From Nitrospirota bacterium (GTDB taxonomy: Bacteria; Nitrospirota; Thermodesulfovibrionia; UBA6902), in NCBI GenBank assembly GCA_016215115.1, contig JACRLN010000015.1, positions 22,773-86,772 on the forward strand: DNA of 64,000 bases, read 5' to 3'. Each line of letters begins with the position of its first letter. The first letter of the stretch is position 1. Below the pieces are notes generated by a model. That model was not told the origin of the DNA. It did not search any database and was given only the letters and a program-made list of their open reading frames with translations. Position numbers and translations under genes: made by a program. Shown here in pieces: positions 33,726 through 41,380 of this stretch.

Positions 33726-34346
33726 ATGTCAGAAGCATGTGCATGTTTAGGGTGTAATATCGGTGCAGCAGTCCCGGATTTTACACTGGAAACATATGAG
33801 CCGTCAAAAGGCGACTTTGGAGAAATACGTCTTGAAACATTGAAGAAGAATAAAAAATGGACCATACTTTTTTTCTATCCCGCAGATTTTACTTTTGTCT
33901 GAGCTACTGAATTTGCTGCTCTGGCAGAGCAGTATGACAGATTCAGGAAAATGGGCGCAGAGGTCCTTACTGTAAGCAGGGATACGAAATTCGTCCACCT
34001 TGCATGGCAGAGGGAGGAGAAACAGCTTGCAAACGTGAAATATCCTATGGGGTCCGATACCACAGGAAAGCTCGCAAAGATGTTCGGAGTTTACGATGAT
34101 GCGACCGGTCTTTCATTAAGAGGCACTTTTATTATAAGCCCTGAAGGCAAGCTGCTGAACGCAGAAGTCAATTACTTTAATATGGGAAGGAATATTGATG
34201 AGCTGATGAGGAAATTCAAGGCTAATCTCCATCTTTCAAAACACACTGCTGAAGGGTGTCCTGCAAAATGGAAGGATGAAGGTGATAAGACGCTGAAGCC
34301 TTCTGCGAAGTTAGTCGGACGGGTGCACGAGGAGATGACTAAATAG
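33726..34346 (+). CDS. AhpC/Prx1-type peroxiredoxin, probable selenoprotein (UGA = selenocysteine 59)
   Basis: A 206-residue thiol peroxidase that reduces hydroperoxides, read through one in-frame TGA at 33900-33902. Upstream of the TGA lies IGAAVPDFTLETYEP and WTILFFYPADFTFV; downstream, in the same frame, ATEFAALAEQYDRFRKMGAEV, VSRDTKFVHLAWQ, LRGTFIISPEGKLL and the resolving-Cys segment GCPAKW (Cys178). The TGA is exactly where the peroxidatic cysteine of the family FTFVCPTE motif belongs. A perfect 7-bp hairpin begins 13 bases after it. AGGAGG precedes the ATG. The N-terminus is cysteine-rich (CACLGC). It lies inside the cbb3 operon region, between the CcoP anchor and small Cco peptides. 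Selenocysteine peroxiredoxins are known (PrxU). The alternative is a point mutation or sequencing error. Confidence 0.85.
33916..33932 (+). promoter_or_regulatory. Bacterial SECIS-like hairpin
   Basis: Arms CTGCTCT (33916-33922) and AGAGCAG (33926-33932) pair perfectly around a GGC loop that starts with G. The loop begins 20 bases after the TGA. These features fit the known bacterial SECIS: a short stem-loop in the coding sequence just downstream of UGA with a G at the start of the apical loop, bound by SelB. Confidence 0.65.
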
Positions 34347-34489
34347 AGTCTGTGTATAAATTGCAAGTTTTCAATTTCGTCATGCCCGAAGTCTGTAATC
34401 GGGCATCCAGAACTTGTTAAAAAAACTGGATTCCCGCTCAAAGGACTGCGGGAATGACGGTTCAATGTTTGAATTTATACACAGACACT
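34347..34489. mobile_element. MITE-like element family B, copy 1
   Basis: Begins immediately after the peroxiredoxin stop with AGTCTGTGTATAAATTGCAA and ends AATTTATACACAGACACT (34472-34489), near-perfect inverted ends. The interior is a REP core (GTCATGCCCGAAGTC ... CTGCGGGAATGACG). A second copy is at 62656-62823. Confidence 0.75.
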
Positions 34490-34519
34490 AAATAAGGATG
34501 AATGAGAAAGGATGACATT

Positions 34520-34612
34520 ATGGATATATCCATTATCGCAACAATCGGGTTTACCTGCGCTGCAGTTGCAGGAATAGCGGTCCTCTATTTTATCGCAAAG
34601 GGGAAAATGTAA
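34520..34612 (+). CDS. Small single-helix membrane peptide in the cco cluster
   Basis: A 30-residue peptide (MDISIIATIGFTCAAVAGIA, then VLYFIAKGKM) predicted to span the membrane once. AAAGGATG precedes the ATG; an in-frame ATG at 34502 would add six residues. It lies between two REP-type elements and upstream of the CcoQ-like gene. It may be a small accessory subunit of the cbb3 oxidase, but it has no family match I can name. Confidence 0.55.
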   Translation: MDISIIATIGFTCAAVAGIAVLYFIAKGKM

Positions 34613-34616
34613 GCTC

Positions 34617-34674
34617 TGTCATTCTGGCTTGTCCAGAATCCTTTTCTATAAAGATTCCGAACAAGTCGGAATGA
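34617..34674. repeat. REP-like repeat, diverged copy
   Basis: Starts CTGTCATTCTGGCTTGTCCAG and ends CAAGTCGGAATGAC, the short CTTGTC/GACAAG type also seen at 56286 and 58077. It lies just before the CcoQ-like gene. Confidence 0.7.
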
Positions 34675-34697
34675 CAACCATTGGAACGGAGTTTGAT

Positions 34698-34841
34698 ATG
34701 AAACAGCAGGCGATTGCATATCTCCTTTTTGGCGCTGCCCTGGTTGTGCTCTTTGGTGTAATAATTTTTTTCTATTACTCAAAAGAACGGCACAAAAAGG
34801 TCGAAGAAGCCAAGTATAAAATGCTTGATGACAAAGATTAG
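34698..34841 (+). CDS. ccoQ: CcoQ/FixQ-like small subunit
   Basis: A 47-residue protein with one membrane helix (IAYLLFGAALVVLFGVIIFF) and a charged tail YSKERHKKVEEAKYKMLDD. The tail resembles CcoQ and CcoS peptides of cbb3 oxidase clusters. A GGAACGGAG-like site precedes ATG 34698; an in-frame ATG at 34629 would extend through REP repeat sequence and is rejected. The last codons overlap the ccoG start. CcoQ stabilises the oxidase complex in other bacteria. Confidence 0.7.
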   Translation: MKQQAIAYLLFGAALVVLFGVIIFFYYSKERHKKVEEAKYKMLDDKD

Positions 34842-36039
34842 GCGGATACAGCCGTGGAGACGGTTTGCCGAGGCTGTTCAGGCGGTTATCCTCATCGGGC
34901 TTCCTTTCCTTAAGATAAAGGGAGAAAGCGCTTTACGGTTTGATATCCCCACGCTGAGGCTCCACTTCTTCGGGACAAGCATCTGGATGGAAGAATTTTT
35001 TATTGTCCTCGGCGCTGTAATGTTTCTGACATTCCTGATTGTATTTATTACATTGATGTTCGGCAGGATATGGTGCGGGTGGTTATGTCCCCAGACGGTG
35101 CTGATTGATTTTACGCGGTTTGTGGATAAGATGAAGTCAAAAGGGCTTTTATATAAAGCGGGCGCTCTTTCCTTAACGCTTTTAATCAGCATCCTAATTG
35201 CTGCAAATCTTATATGGTATTTTGTTCCCCCGTATGAATTCATTCCGCAGGTAATGGAAGACAGCCCCGGAAACGTGACAAGGGGTTTCTGGATAGTTTT
35301 GTCGGGGATAATATTTCTGAATTTTCTACTGCTCAGGCACAGGTTCTGTGCGACTGTGTGTCCATACGCAAAACTGCAGGGCGTCATGTTTGATAATAAA
35401 ACACTGGTAATATCATTTGACCCCCGGAGAAAGGAAGAATGCATGAAATGCATGGCATGTGTCAGGACCTGTCCTGTGGGGATTGACATAAGAGAGGGTT
35501 TGAGCTCCGCCTGTATAAACTGCGCTGAATGCGTCGACGCCTGCGCAGAAATGATGGAACAAAAACAAAAGAAGTCCCTGATAGGCTACTTCTTTGGTTT
35601 ACCCGGCGGAACAGGGAGGCTGTTGCGCCATAATGCCTTAATAACAGGTTCGGCAGCAGGCGCATTTCTTATCTTCCTGCTGTTCCTCTCATTTTCACGT
35701 GTCACCATTGATATGACCATCCTTCCGAACTATGCTTCCCCTCCAAGGATAACAGGGGGGAAAACGGCTGTTAATTCCTATATCCTTTCTGTAAAGAACA
35801 CCGGGAAATCGGATACGGAACTCTCGATTAAAGCCGGAAGCACAGATGAGGCGGTAAAAGTACTGCCTGATAAAATTCTGCTTAAAGCCGGAGAATACAA
35901 GAAAGTCACTGTCTATGTCTTTGTCAAAAACTTCGGCAGTAAATCCCTGACAAAGCTGATTGATATATCCATCGAGTCAAGAGAAACCAATAAAATCATG
36001 GTGACCAGGAAAGCAAGTTTTATTATTCCGGAAGCGTAG
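34828..36039 (+). CDS. ccoG: Cytochrome oxidase accessory protein CcoG (FixG/RdxA)
   Basis: A 403-residue membrane iron-sulfur protein with five helices, proposed to reduce copper during cbb3 assembly. It shows FGRIWCGWLCPQTVLIDF (CxxxCP), RFCATVCPYAKLQ, two [4Fe-4S] motifs (CMKCMACVRTCPVGIDI and CINCAECVDACAEMM) and a C-terminal immunoglobulin-like domain. The start is ATG 34828 within the end of ccoQ; a TTG codon lies directly before it. It leads the ccoG-H chain of overlapping genes. Confidence 0.95.
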   Translation: MTKIRRIQPWRRFAEAVQAVILIGLPFLKIKGESALRFDIPTLRLHFFGTSIWMEEFFIVLGAVMFLTFLIVFITLMFGRIWCGWLCPQTVLIDFTRFVDKMKSKGLLYKAGALSLTLLISILIAANLIWYFVPPYEFIPQVMEDSPGNVTRGFWIVLSGIIFLNFLLLRHRFCATVCPYAKLQGVMFDNKTLVISFDPRRKEECMKCMACVRTCPVGIDIREGLSSACINCAECVDACAEMMEQKQKKSLIGYFFGLPGGTGRLLRHNALITGSAAGAFLIFLLFLSFSRVTIDMTILPNYASPPRITGGKTAVNSYILSVKNTGKSDTELSIKAGSTDEAVKVLPDKILLKAGEYKKVTVYVFVKNFGSKSLTKLIDISIESRETNKIMVTRKASFIIPEA

Positions 36040-36495
36040 ATGAAGATTTTGATTATTACTATAACGGTAGTGGTCCTTTCCGCTGTAATCGCCACGATTA
36101 TTATCGGCAAACAAACTTTCGACGGTACTGTCGAGGAAAAACCGTACGAACAAGGACTGTTATGGGATAAGATACGGAGCAACAAGTACGAATCAGGCTG
36201 GAGCGCGGTTATTAATAACAGGAAATTTAAGAAAGGAGACGATGTGGTCAGCATTTCTGTTTTTGATAAATACGGGAAGCCGCTTTCTGACGCCTCAGTC
36301 TTCTTAGTAGTCAGCCGGCCGTCCACAACAACCTATGATAGAAATTACGAAACCATGAGACGTAGTGATAACTCTTACGCGGCAAAGGTCTATTTTCCTT
36401 TATTCGGATATTGGGATATAAAAATAACAGTTGCTAAAAAAGGGGAAAGTGTTATATTTGAAGAAAGAATATTTGCAGAAGAGGAACAGCGATGA
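36040..36495 (+). CDS. ccoH: FixH/CcoH-family assembly protein
   Basis: A 151-residue protein with an N-terminal signal-anchor helix (ILIITITVVVLSAVIATIII) and a periplasmic domain (YEQGLLWDKIRSNKYESGW, DKYGKPLSDASVFLVVSRP, LFGYWDIKITV) that matches the FixH family. It starts on the base after the ccoG stop and overlaps the next gene by four bases. CcoH takes part in cbb3 oxidase maturation and stability. Confidence 0.88.
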   Translation: MKILIITITVVVLSAVIATIIIGKQTFDGTVEEKPYEQGLLWDKIRSNKYESGWSAVINNRKFKKGDDVVSISVFDKYGKPLSDASVFLVVSRPSTTTYDRNYETMRRSDNSYAAKVYFPLFGYWDIKITVAKKGESVIFEERIFAEEEQR

Positions 36496-36944
36496 AAAAT
36501 AAAATCTTTTTAGCGATAATCCTGTCGTTTCCCTTATTTGCGGTAAACGTTTTTGCCATGCAGTACAGCCATTCTTTTAGCGCAAAAACAGACTGCGCTC
36601 TTGAAACCGGAACGTGTGTAAAAACAATCGGGACAGACAATGTTCAGGTAGAGTTTGATATTAATCCGAAACCCGTAACGACAATGTCCGACCTTGTTTT
36701 CACTGTTACCGTCAAAAAGGATGAAAGACCTGTCACGGATGCCAAAGTCGGGCTCGACCTGACAATGCCGGGCATGTTCATGGGTGTTAACAGGCATGTC
36801 CTCAGTCATGTAAAAGACGGCAGATATGAAGGGAAAGGGGTTCTCCCCGTATGCCCTCACGGAGGGGTGTTATGGAAGGCAGAGGTGACTGTTGAAAGGG
36901 ATGGCAGGTCTGCGACAGTGAGTTATATTTTTGAGGTGAAGTAA
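36492..36944 (+). CDS. YtkA/FixH-like exported protein
   Basis: A 150-residue protein with a signal peptide (FLAIILSFPLFAVNVFA). Its mature beta-sandwich domain shows VQVEFDINPKPVTTMSDLVF, VTDAKVGLDLTMPGMFMG and VCPHGGVLWKAEVTVE. The methionine-rich LTMPGMFMG is typical of YtkA-like, copper-related domains. It overlaps ccoH by four bases, so it is probably part of the oxidase-assembly set and may carry copper in the periplasm. Confidence 0.8.
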   Translation: MKNKIFLAIILSFPLFAVNVFAMQYSHSFSAKTDCALETGTCVKTIGTDNVQVEFDINPKPVTTMSDLVFTVTVKKDERPVTDAKVGLDLTMPGMFMGVNRHVLSHVKDGRYEGKGVLPVCPHGGVLWKAEVTVERDGRSATVSYIFEVK

Positions 36945-36960
36945 TTTTAAGTGCAATTAA

Positions 36961-37079
36961 AAAATCCCCCTGCTTCCCGTTGCGATGCTAAGCAGCAACG
37001 GGAGCCCAGCCCCTTTTACAAAGGGGGAGATTGGTCATATTCCCCTCTTTGAAAAAGAGGGGTTAGGGAGATTTTACAT
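36961..37079. repeat. CCCCTG/AAGGGG repeat block
   Basis: Contains AAATCCCCCTGCTTCCCGTT, CCCCTTTTACAAAGGGGG and a nested CCCCTCTTTGAAAAAGAGGGG hairpin, ending GGGAGATTTT. It is related to the hairpins inside comEC but lies between genes here. Confidence 0.65.
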
Positions 37080-37102
37080 GAAAATTTTTGTATTAAACGA
37101 TT

Positions 37103-37783
37103 ATGGAACTCGGCTATACTCTCGCATTTACAACAGGTCTGCTGGGAGGGTTTGGACATTGCATAGGTATGTGCGGCCCGCTTGTTGCTTCTTATACAAT
37201 ACGCAGCTCTCCATCTCTTCCTTATCGCTCATCAATTATAAACAACCTTCTCCCTCATCTCTTTTATAATATCGGACGTATCACCACATATATGTTCATA
37301 GGCGCTGTCATGGGTCTTGCAGGTTCGTTTGTTAACGTGGCAGGCAGGATCTCAGGTTTTCAGAATACAGTAGCAATTATTGCTGGGTTATTAATGATAC
37401 TCATGGGGCTGAGTATTTCGGGTATTGCCGGAGGGATGGCGTGGCTCGAAAGACATAATAATCTCATCCTGAAGTTTGCCAAAAATATTTTACAGGGCGA
37501 ATCCCTCTGGCAGTATTATCCTCTTGGGGCGCTTTTTGGTTTTCTCCCGTGCGGCCTGTCATACACGCTCTTTATGGCTGCCGCGGGAACAGGCAGCATG
37601 CTGTCCGGGATGCTTACAACTTTCTTCTTCGGAATCGGGACACTTCCCGCGTTACTGCTGTTCGGACTTGTTGCAGGATATTTGAGCCATAAGCTGAGAG
37701 GACTGCTGTACAAATTGTCCGGAATAATTATTATTTTGATGGGGATATATTTTTTAGGTATCAATATTTATGCAAAAGTGTGA
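37103..37783 (+). CDS. TauE/SafE-like (DsbD_2-type) membrane protein of the cco cluster
   Basis: A 226-residue inner-membrane protein with six helices. Helix one carries GGFGHCIGMCGPLVASY and helix four GFLPCGLSYTLF, the paired Cys/Pro motifs of the COG2836 family. Genes of this family occur next to ccoI/ccoS in cbb3 clusters and are thought to help with copper or redox handling. Its end overlaps the ccoI start by 14 bases. No good ribosome binding site precedes the ATG, and the upstream repeat block would disturb any. Confidence 0.85.
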   Translation: MELGYTLAFTTGLLGGFGHCIGMCGPLVASYTIRSSPSLPYRSSIINNLLPHLFYNIGRITTYMFIGAVMGLAGSFVNVAGRISGFQNTVAIIAGLLMILMGLSISGIAGGMAWLERHNNLILKFAKNILQGESLWQYYPLGALFGFLPCGLSYTLFMAAAGTGSMLSGMLTTFFFGIGTLPALLLFGLVAGYLSHKLRGLLYKLSGIIIILMGIYFLGINIYAKV

Positions 37784-40193
37784 TCATTGCCTTCTGGAAT
37801 TTCCGGATAGAGAAGCCGTGTACGATGAAGTCAAAGGGCAGAGGAAGGTCTTCTGCTGTAACGGCTGTAAGGGCATCTACCGGCTTATTAATGATGAGGG
37901 GCTTGGAGAATTCTATAAAAAGAGGGCTTCATGGGTTCCGGGGCCCGCAGAAGATAAACCTGTAGACACGGCTGCATTTAATGAACATATAATGCAGACA
38001 GGAAATGAACTTGAGACAGACATAATCCTTGACGGCATAAGGTGCGCTTCCTGTGTCTGGCTGAATGAAAAAATTCTCTACAGGACCATTGGCGTAACTT
38101 ACGCCAATGTGAATTATGCCACACATAAAGCGAAGATACGATGGAATCCTCAGGAGACCGGGATTGATAATATTCTCGCAAGGATAAAATCCATCGGATA
38201 CACACCCAAGCCCTTTACTTCAAAGGCTTATGAAAAAGAGATGGAAAACCGGAAGAGAGACCTCCTCATAAGATTCGGGACTGCCTCGTTTTTCTCAATG
38301 CAGCTTATGCTTTATGCCGTTGCACTATACGCAGGCTATTTTCAGGGGATCGATGAAGAGACTAAAAACATATTCCATTTAATCTCGCTTGTGCTGACAA
38401 CACCGGTAGTGTTTTATTCGGGATGGCCTTTCATAAACGGGGCGGTGAGAGGGTTAAGGAATCTTCATTTCAATATGGACCTCCTCATTATGACAGGCTC
38501 CGGTTCGGCATATCTGTACAGCATCTATGAGATGTTTTCAGGAGGCAAGGTCTATTTTGATACAGCCGCCATGATAATAACCTTAATCCTTCTCGGCAGA
38601 TATATAGAAGCCGGGGCCAAAGGGAGGGCCTCACAGGCAATAACAAGGCTTCTATCTCTTAGTCCGAAAGAGGCACGGCGTATTGTAGGGGCAATTCATG
38701 AATTGCCCCTACGGAGTTCGGAGTCAATTCCAATATCTTCCATAAAAGCCGGTGACATGATTGAGGTAATCCCAGGGGAGAAGATACCGCTTGACGGAGT
38801 TGTTATGGAAGGGTCATCAGAGGTTGATGAATCCATGCTTACGGGTGAATCAAAACCTGTATCCAAGTCAGCAGGAAGCGATGTCTTCTGCGGGACGCAA
38901 AACCTTTACGGCAACTTTATATTTAAAGTCAATAAAACTGCAGGAGACACGGTACTCTCGCAAATCATAAAGACTGTTGAGGAGGCCCAGGCCAGGCGCG
39001 CCCCTGTGCAGACAACAGCAGACAGGGTTGTCGGGATTTTTGTCCCGGCAATATTATTATTGAGTTTTGCAACCTGGATGTACTGGATATTTCACGGCAG
39101 TTTCACAACAGATGCCGTAATGAACGCCGTCTCCGTGCTTGTGATAGCCTGTCCCTGTGCATTAGGACTCGCAACACCGCTTGCCATACTCGTCGGGACT
39201 ACAAAGGGGGCGTCAAAAGGGATTCTGATAAAAGGCGGAGACGTGATAGAGAAATCAAAAAATATTGGAATTATTGTCCTGGACAAAACAGGCACCCTTA
39301 CAGAAGGCAGGCCCGTACTGAGCTCATTCAAAGGGATAGGGATGTCAGACACGGAGGCCTTGCGCCTTGCCTCCTCGCTTGAACGGCTCTCCGAGCATTC
39401 CATAGGAAAGGCGCTTGTCAGCGCATCAAAGGCACTTGAGCTGAATGACGTAACCGATTTTAAGGCATATCCCGGCAGAGGCCTTAAGGGTGTGATAAAC
39501 GGGAAGCCCGTCCTGATTGGAAACAGGGAGTTTATGGAGTCAAATGGAATTGATGCTGCTTCTGACCGTAACCTGCTGTCTGAAATAGAATCCTCCGAAT
39601 TGTCCGGGGCTACAGTAGTTTATTTATCGTATGAGGGGAATCTTGCCGGCACCTTCTCAGTCTCGGATACTGTGCGAAATGAGGCTGCGGATGTTGTTAA
39701 GATGTTAAAACATAAAGGGCTTGATGTGGCGATGATAACCGGCGATAATATTAAAACAGCGGCAGCGGTCGCGAGAGAGGCCGGTATAGATACGGTTAAG
39801 GCGCAGATGTCACCTGTTGAAAAGGCAGAAGAGATCAAACGGATGCAGGAGTGCGGAAGGCGGGTGATAATGGTGGGAGACGGAATTAACGACGCCCCTG
39901 CATTGGTGCAGGCTGATGTCGGGATAGCAATGGGAAGGGCGACTGACATAGCTCTTGAAAGCTCCGACATGGTTTTGATGAGAAACGACCTCAGGCTGCT
40001 TCCTTATGCCGTCAACCTTTCAAAAAAGACATTCTCTGTTATCAGACAGAACATCTTCTGGGCATTTTTTTACAATGCAGTTGCAATACCGCTTGCCGTG
40101 GTGGGAATTCTTCACCCTATTGTTGCAGCCGGGGCTATGGCGCTAAGTTCATTAAGCGTTGTCGGAAATTCATTGAGGCTGCAAAGAGGCTGA
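37770..40193 (+). CDS. ccoI: Copper-translocating P1B-type ATPase CcoI (FixI/CopA2)
   Basis: An 807-residue inner-membrane ATPase that supplies copper for cbb3 oxidase assembly. It has an N-terminal Cys cluster (CDHCLLEF, VFCCNGCKGIYRL), a heavy-metal-associated domain (GIRCASCVWLNEKI), the actuator TGE (LTGESKPVSKS), the transmembrane CPC (VIACPCALGLATP), the phosphorylation site DKTGTLTEG and the hinge GDGINDAP. Residues 306-315 (VGAIHELPLR) are encoded by a perfect 28-bp palindrome inserted before the actuator domain. The frame is intact and all catalytic motifs are present. ccoS starts one base after the stop. Confidence 0.95.
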   Translation: MQKCDHCLLEFPDREAVYDEVKGQRKVFCCNGCKGIYRLINDEGLGEFYKKRASWVPGPAEDKPVDTAAFNEHIMQTGNELETDIILDGIRCASCVWLNEKILYRTIGVTYANVNYATHKAKIRWNPQETGIDNILARIKSIGYTPKPFTSKAYEKEMENRKRDLLIRFGTASFFSMQLMLYAVALYAGYFQGIDEETKNIFHLISLVLTTPVVFYSGWPFINGAVRGLRNLHFNMDLLIMTGSGSAYLYSIYEMFSGGKVYFDTAAMIITLILLGRYIEAGAKGRASQAITRLLSLSPKEARRIVGAIHELPLRSSESIPISSIKAGDMIEVIPGEKIPLDGVVMEGSSEVDESMLTGESKPVSKSAGSDVFCGTQNLYGNFIFKVNKTAGDTVLSQIIKTVEEAQARRAPVQTTADRVVGIFVPAILLLSFATWMYWIFHGSFTTDAVMNAVSVLVIACPCALGLATPLAILVGTTKGASKGILIKGGDVIEKSKNIGIIVLDKTGTLTEGRPVLSSFKGIGMSDTEALRLASSLERLSEHSIGKALVSASKALELNDVTDFKAYPGRGLKGVINGKPVLIGNREFMESNGIDAASDRNLLSEIESSELSGATVVYLSYEGNLAGTFSVSDTVRNEAADVVKMLKHKGLDVAMITGDNIKTAAAVAREAGIDTVKAQMSPVEKAEEIKRMQECGRRVIMVGDGINDAPALVQADVGIAMGRATDIALESSDMVLMRNDLRLLPYAVNLSKKTFSVIRQNIFWAFFYNAVAIPLAVVGILHPIVAAGAMALSSLSVVGNSLRLQRG
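38685..38712. repeat. 28-bp palindrome inserted in the ccoI frame
   Basis: GTAGGGGCAATTCA and TGAATTGCCCCTAC are perfect inverted arms. It is identical to the intergenic copy at 55071-55098. It reads through ccoI as VGAIHELPL without a stop. Confidence 0.9.
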
Positions 40194-40194
40194 T

Positions 40195-40356
40195 ATGTGG
40201 AGCATACTTATTCTGATATTTCTTACCTTGTGCGCCGGTATTGCCGCCTGGCTGTTTTTTCTGTGGGCCGTAAAGAGCGGGCAGTACGACGACGTTGAAA
40301 GGCCCAAATACAGGATGCTTGACGAAGAAAAAGATGAAAAAATCAAAAAACAATAA
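40195..40356 (+). CDS. ccoS: cbb3 oxidase maturation protein CcoS (FixS)
   Basis: A 53-residue protein with one helix (SILILIFLTLCAGIAAWLFF) and the diagnostic LWAVKSGQYDDVERPKYRML. It starts one base after the ccoI stop. FixS/CcoS is required for cofactor insertion into the oxidase core. Confidence 0.9.
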   Translation: MWSILILIFLTLCAGIAAWLFFLWAVKSGQYDDVERPKYRMLDEEKDEKIKKQ

Positions 40357-40426
40357 CTGCTGTTGTGCTCAAGAAGGTCTTTCAAAAAGCCGCTAACCGT
40401 AAAAAATTAAGCCTGAGGATTATGAC

Positions 40427-40732
40427 TTATAAGTTAACAAATTGAAGGTTGGTCATTGACAGTGACATCTCTTTCAGGAAAATCATATCGGGTTTGCCAA
40501 CAACACCTGCCTTTTCCATGCACTGACGCAATGCTTTGGATTTTGTGAACCTGCGTGCGCTTCCGAGACTATCCCACTCCAGTAGAATCACCATTTCATT
40601 CTGGTTATCCGAGCTTCGAAAAGCCCGGTAACTCTTTTCACCGAATTGCCTTCTCATCTCGAAGGCATCATTAAACGTATTTTTCCATCTTTTATAATTC
40701 TCAACTTTATACCTGACAAGAATAAATGCCAT
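40427..40732 (-). CDS. Small ABM-like alpha-beta barrel protein
   Basis: A 101-residue protein (MAFILVRYKVENYKRWKNTF ... MVILLEWDSLGSARRFTKS ... VVGKPDMIFLKEM) of the dimeric ferredoxin-like/antibiotic-monooxygenase type. GGAGGATT precedes ATG 40732; a longer in-frame start would run into REP sequence. It probably binds a small molecule or haem-like ligand, but no catalytic residues can be named. It is transcribed toward ccoS. Confidence 0.75.
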   Translation of the reverse strand: MAFILVRYKVENYKRWKNTFNDAFEMRRQFGEKSYRAFRSSDNQNEMVILLEWDSLGSARRFTKSKALRQCMEKAGVVGKPDMIFLKEMSLSMTNLQFVNL

Positions 40733-41188
40733 ATTTAATCCTCCATACCTAACTATTGATAAATATTGACTCTTGTGCAACAAGCTCAACTTTTTCGTCA
40801 TTCCCGCAGTTTTTAAGCGGGAATCCATGGTGTTACAGCCTGATCATGACCACCGTTGTCACCCTGAGCGTATTGACGCTCATTGTATAACACAAAGCTC
40901 ATTACTTTTGTCTAATTAAAAATTGTTCTATATATATAAAACAAGTTAATAAAAACGGCTCGTTCTCATAATGAGCGGGTAAATTTAAGCTTGTATTTTC
41001 AAAAGAGGAAGGGCGGGTTAAGAATTCCCCTCTAAAAAGAGGGGTGCAGGGGTGTGTATTAAGAGGGCATTAGAAGACATTAAAAGCAGTGTTAAAAAAG
41101 ATTAAAAATAAATACACCCCTTAATCCCTGCTTAAGGCACCTACTGTTGGCTCTTGATAGAGGGGAAAAAAAGACATTCAGTCAATTT
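40733..41188. other. Gene-free repeat-rich spacer
   Basis: A truncated REP element lies at 40798-40830 (GTCATTCCCGCAGTTTTTAAG, then CGGGAATCC). A GAGCG-TATTGA-CGCTC hairpin is at about 40866. Further on are a CCCCTCTAAAAAGAGGGG hairpin at 41026-41043 and a GCAGGGGTGTGTATT/AATACACCCC pair. No gene is visible. Confidence 0.6.
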
Positions 41189-41380
41189 CTACTCCTCCGT
41201 AAACGTTATTGCTTCCACAGGACAGATGTTTGCGGCTTCTTCACAATTACATGTGTTACATTTATCTTCATCTTTAACATATGCCTTATTATCGTCCTTA
41301 AGTTCAAATACCTCGGGGCAGATCTCAACACACGAGCCACATCCTATGCAGAGATCAAAGTCAATGACAGGTTTTTTCAT
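41189..41380 (-). CDS. Single-[4Fe-4S] ferredoxin with extra cysteines
   Basis: A 63-residue ferredoxin. Cys11, 14 and 17 (CIGCGSCVEICP) with Cys53 (NICPVEAI) are the cluster ligands expected for Thermotoga-type 4Fe ferredoxins. Cys21 and Cys46 could form the usual disulfide. Cys41 and Cys44 (CNTCNC) are extra. A GGAGAAT site precedes the ATG, which overlaps the end of the upstream membrane iron-sulfur gene by 20 bases, so the two are co-translated. Confidence 0.9.
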   Translation of the reverse strand: MKKPVIDFDLCIGCGSCVEICPEVFELKDDNKAYVKDEDKCNTCNCEEAANICPVEAITFTEE

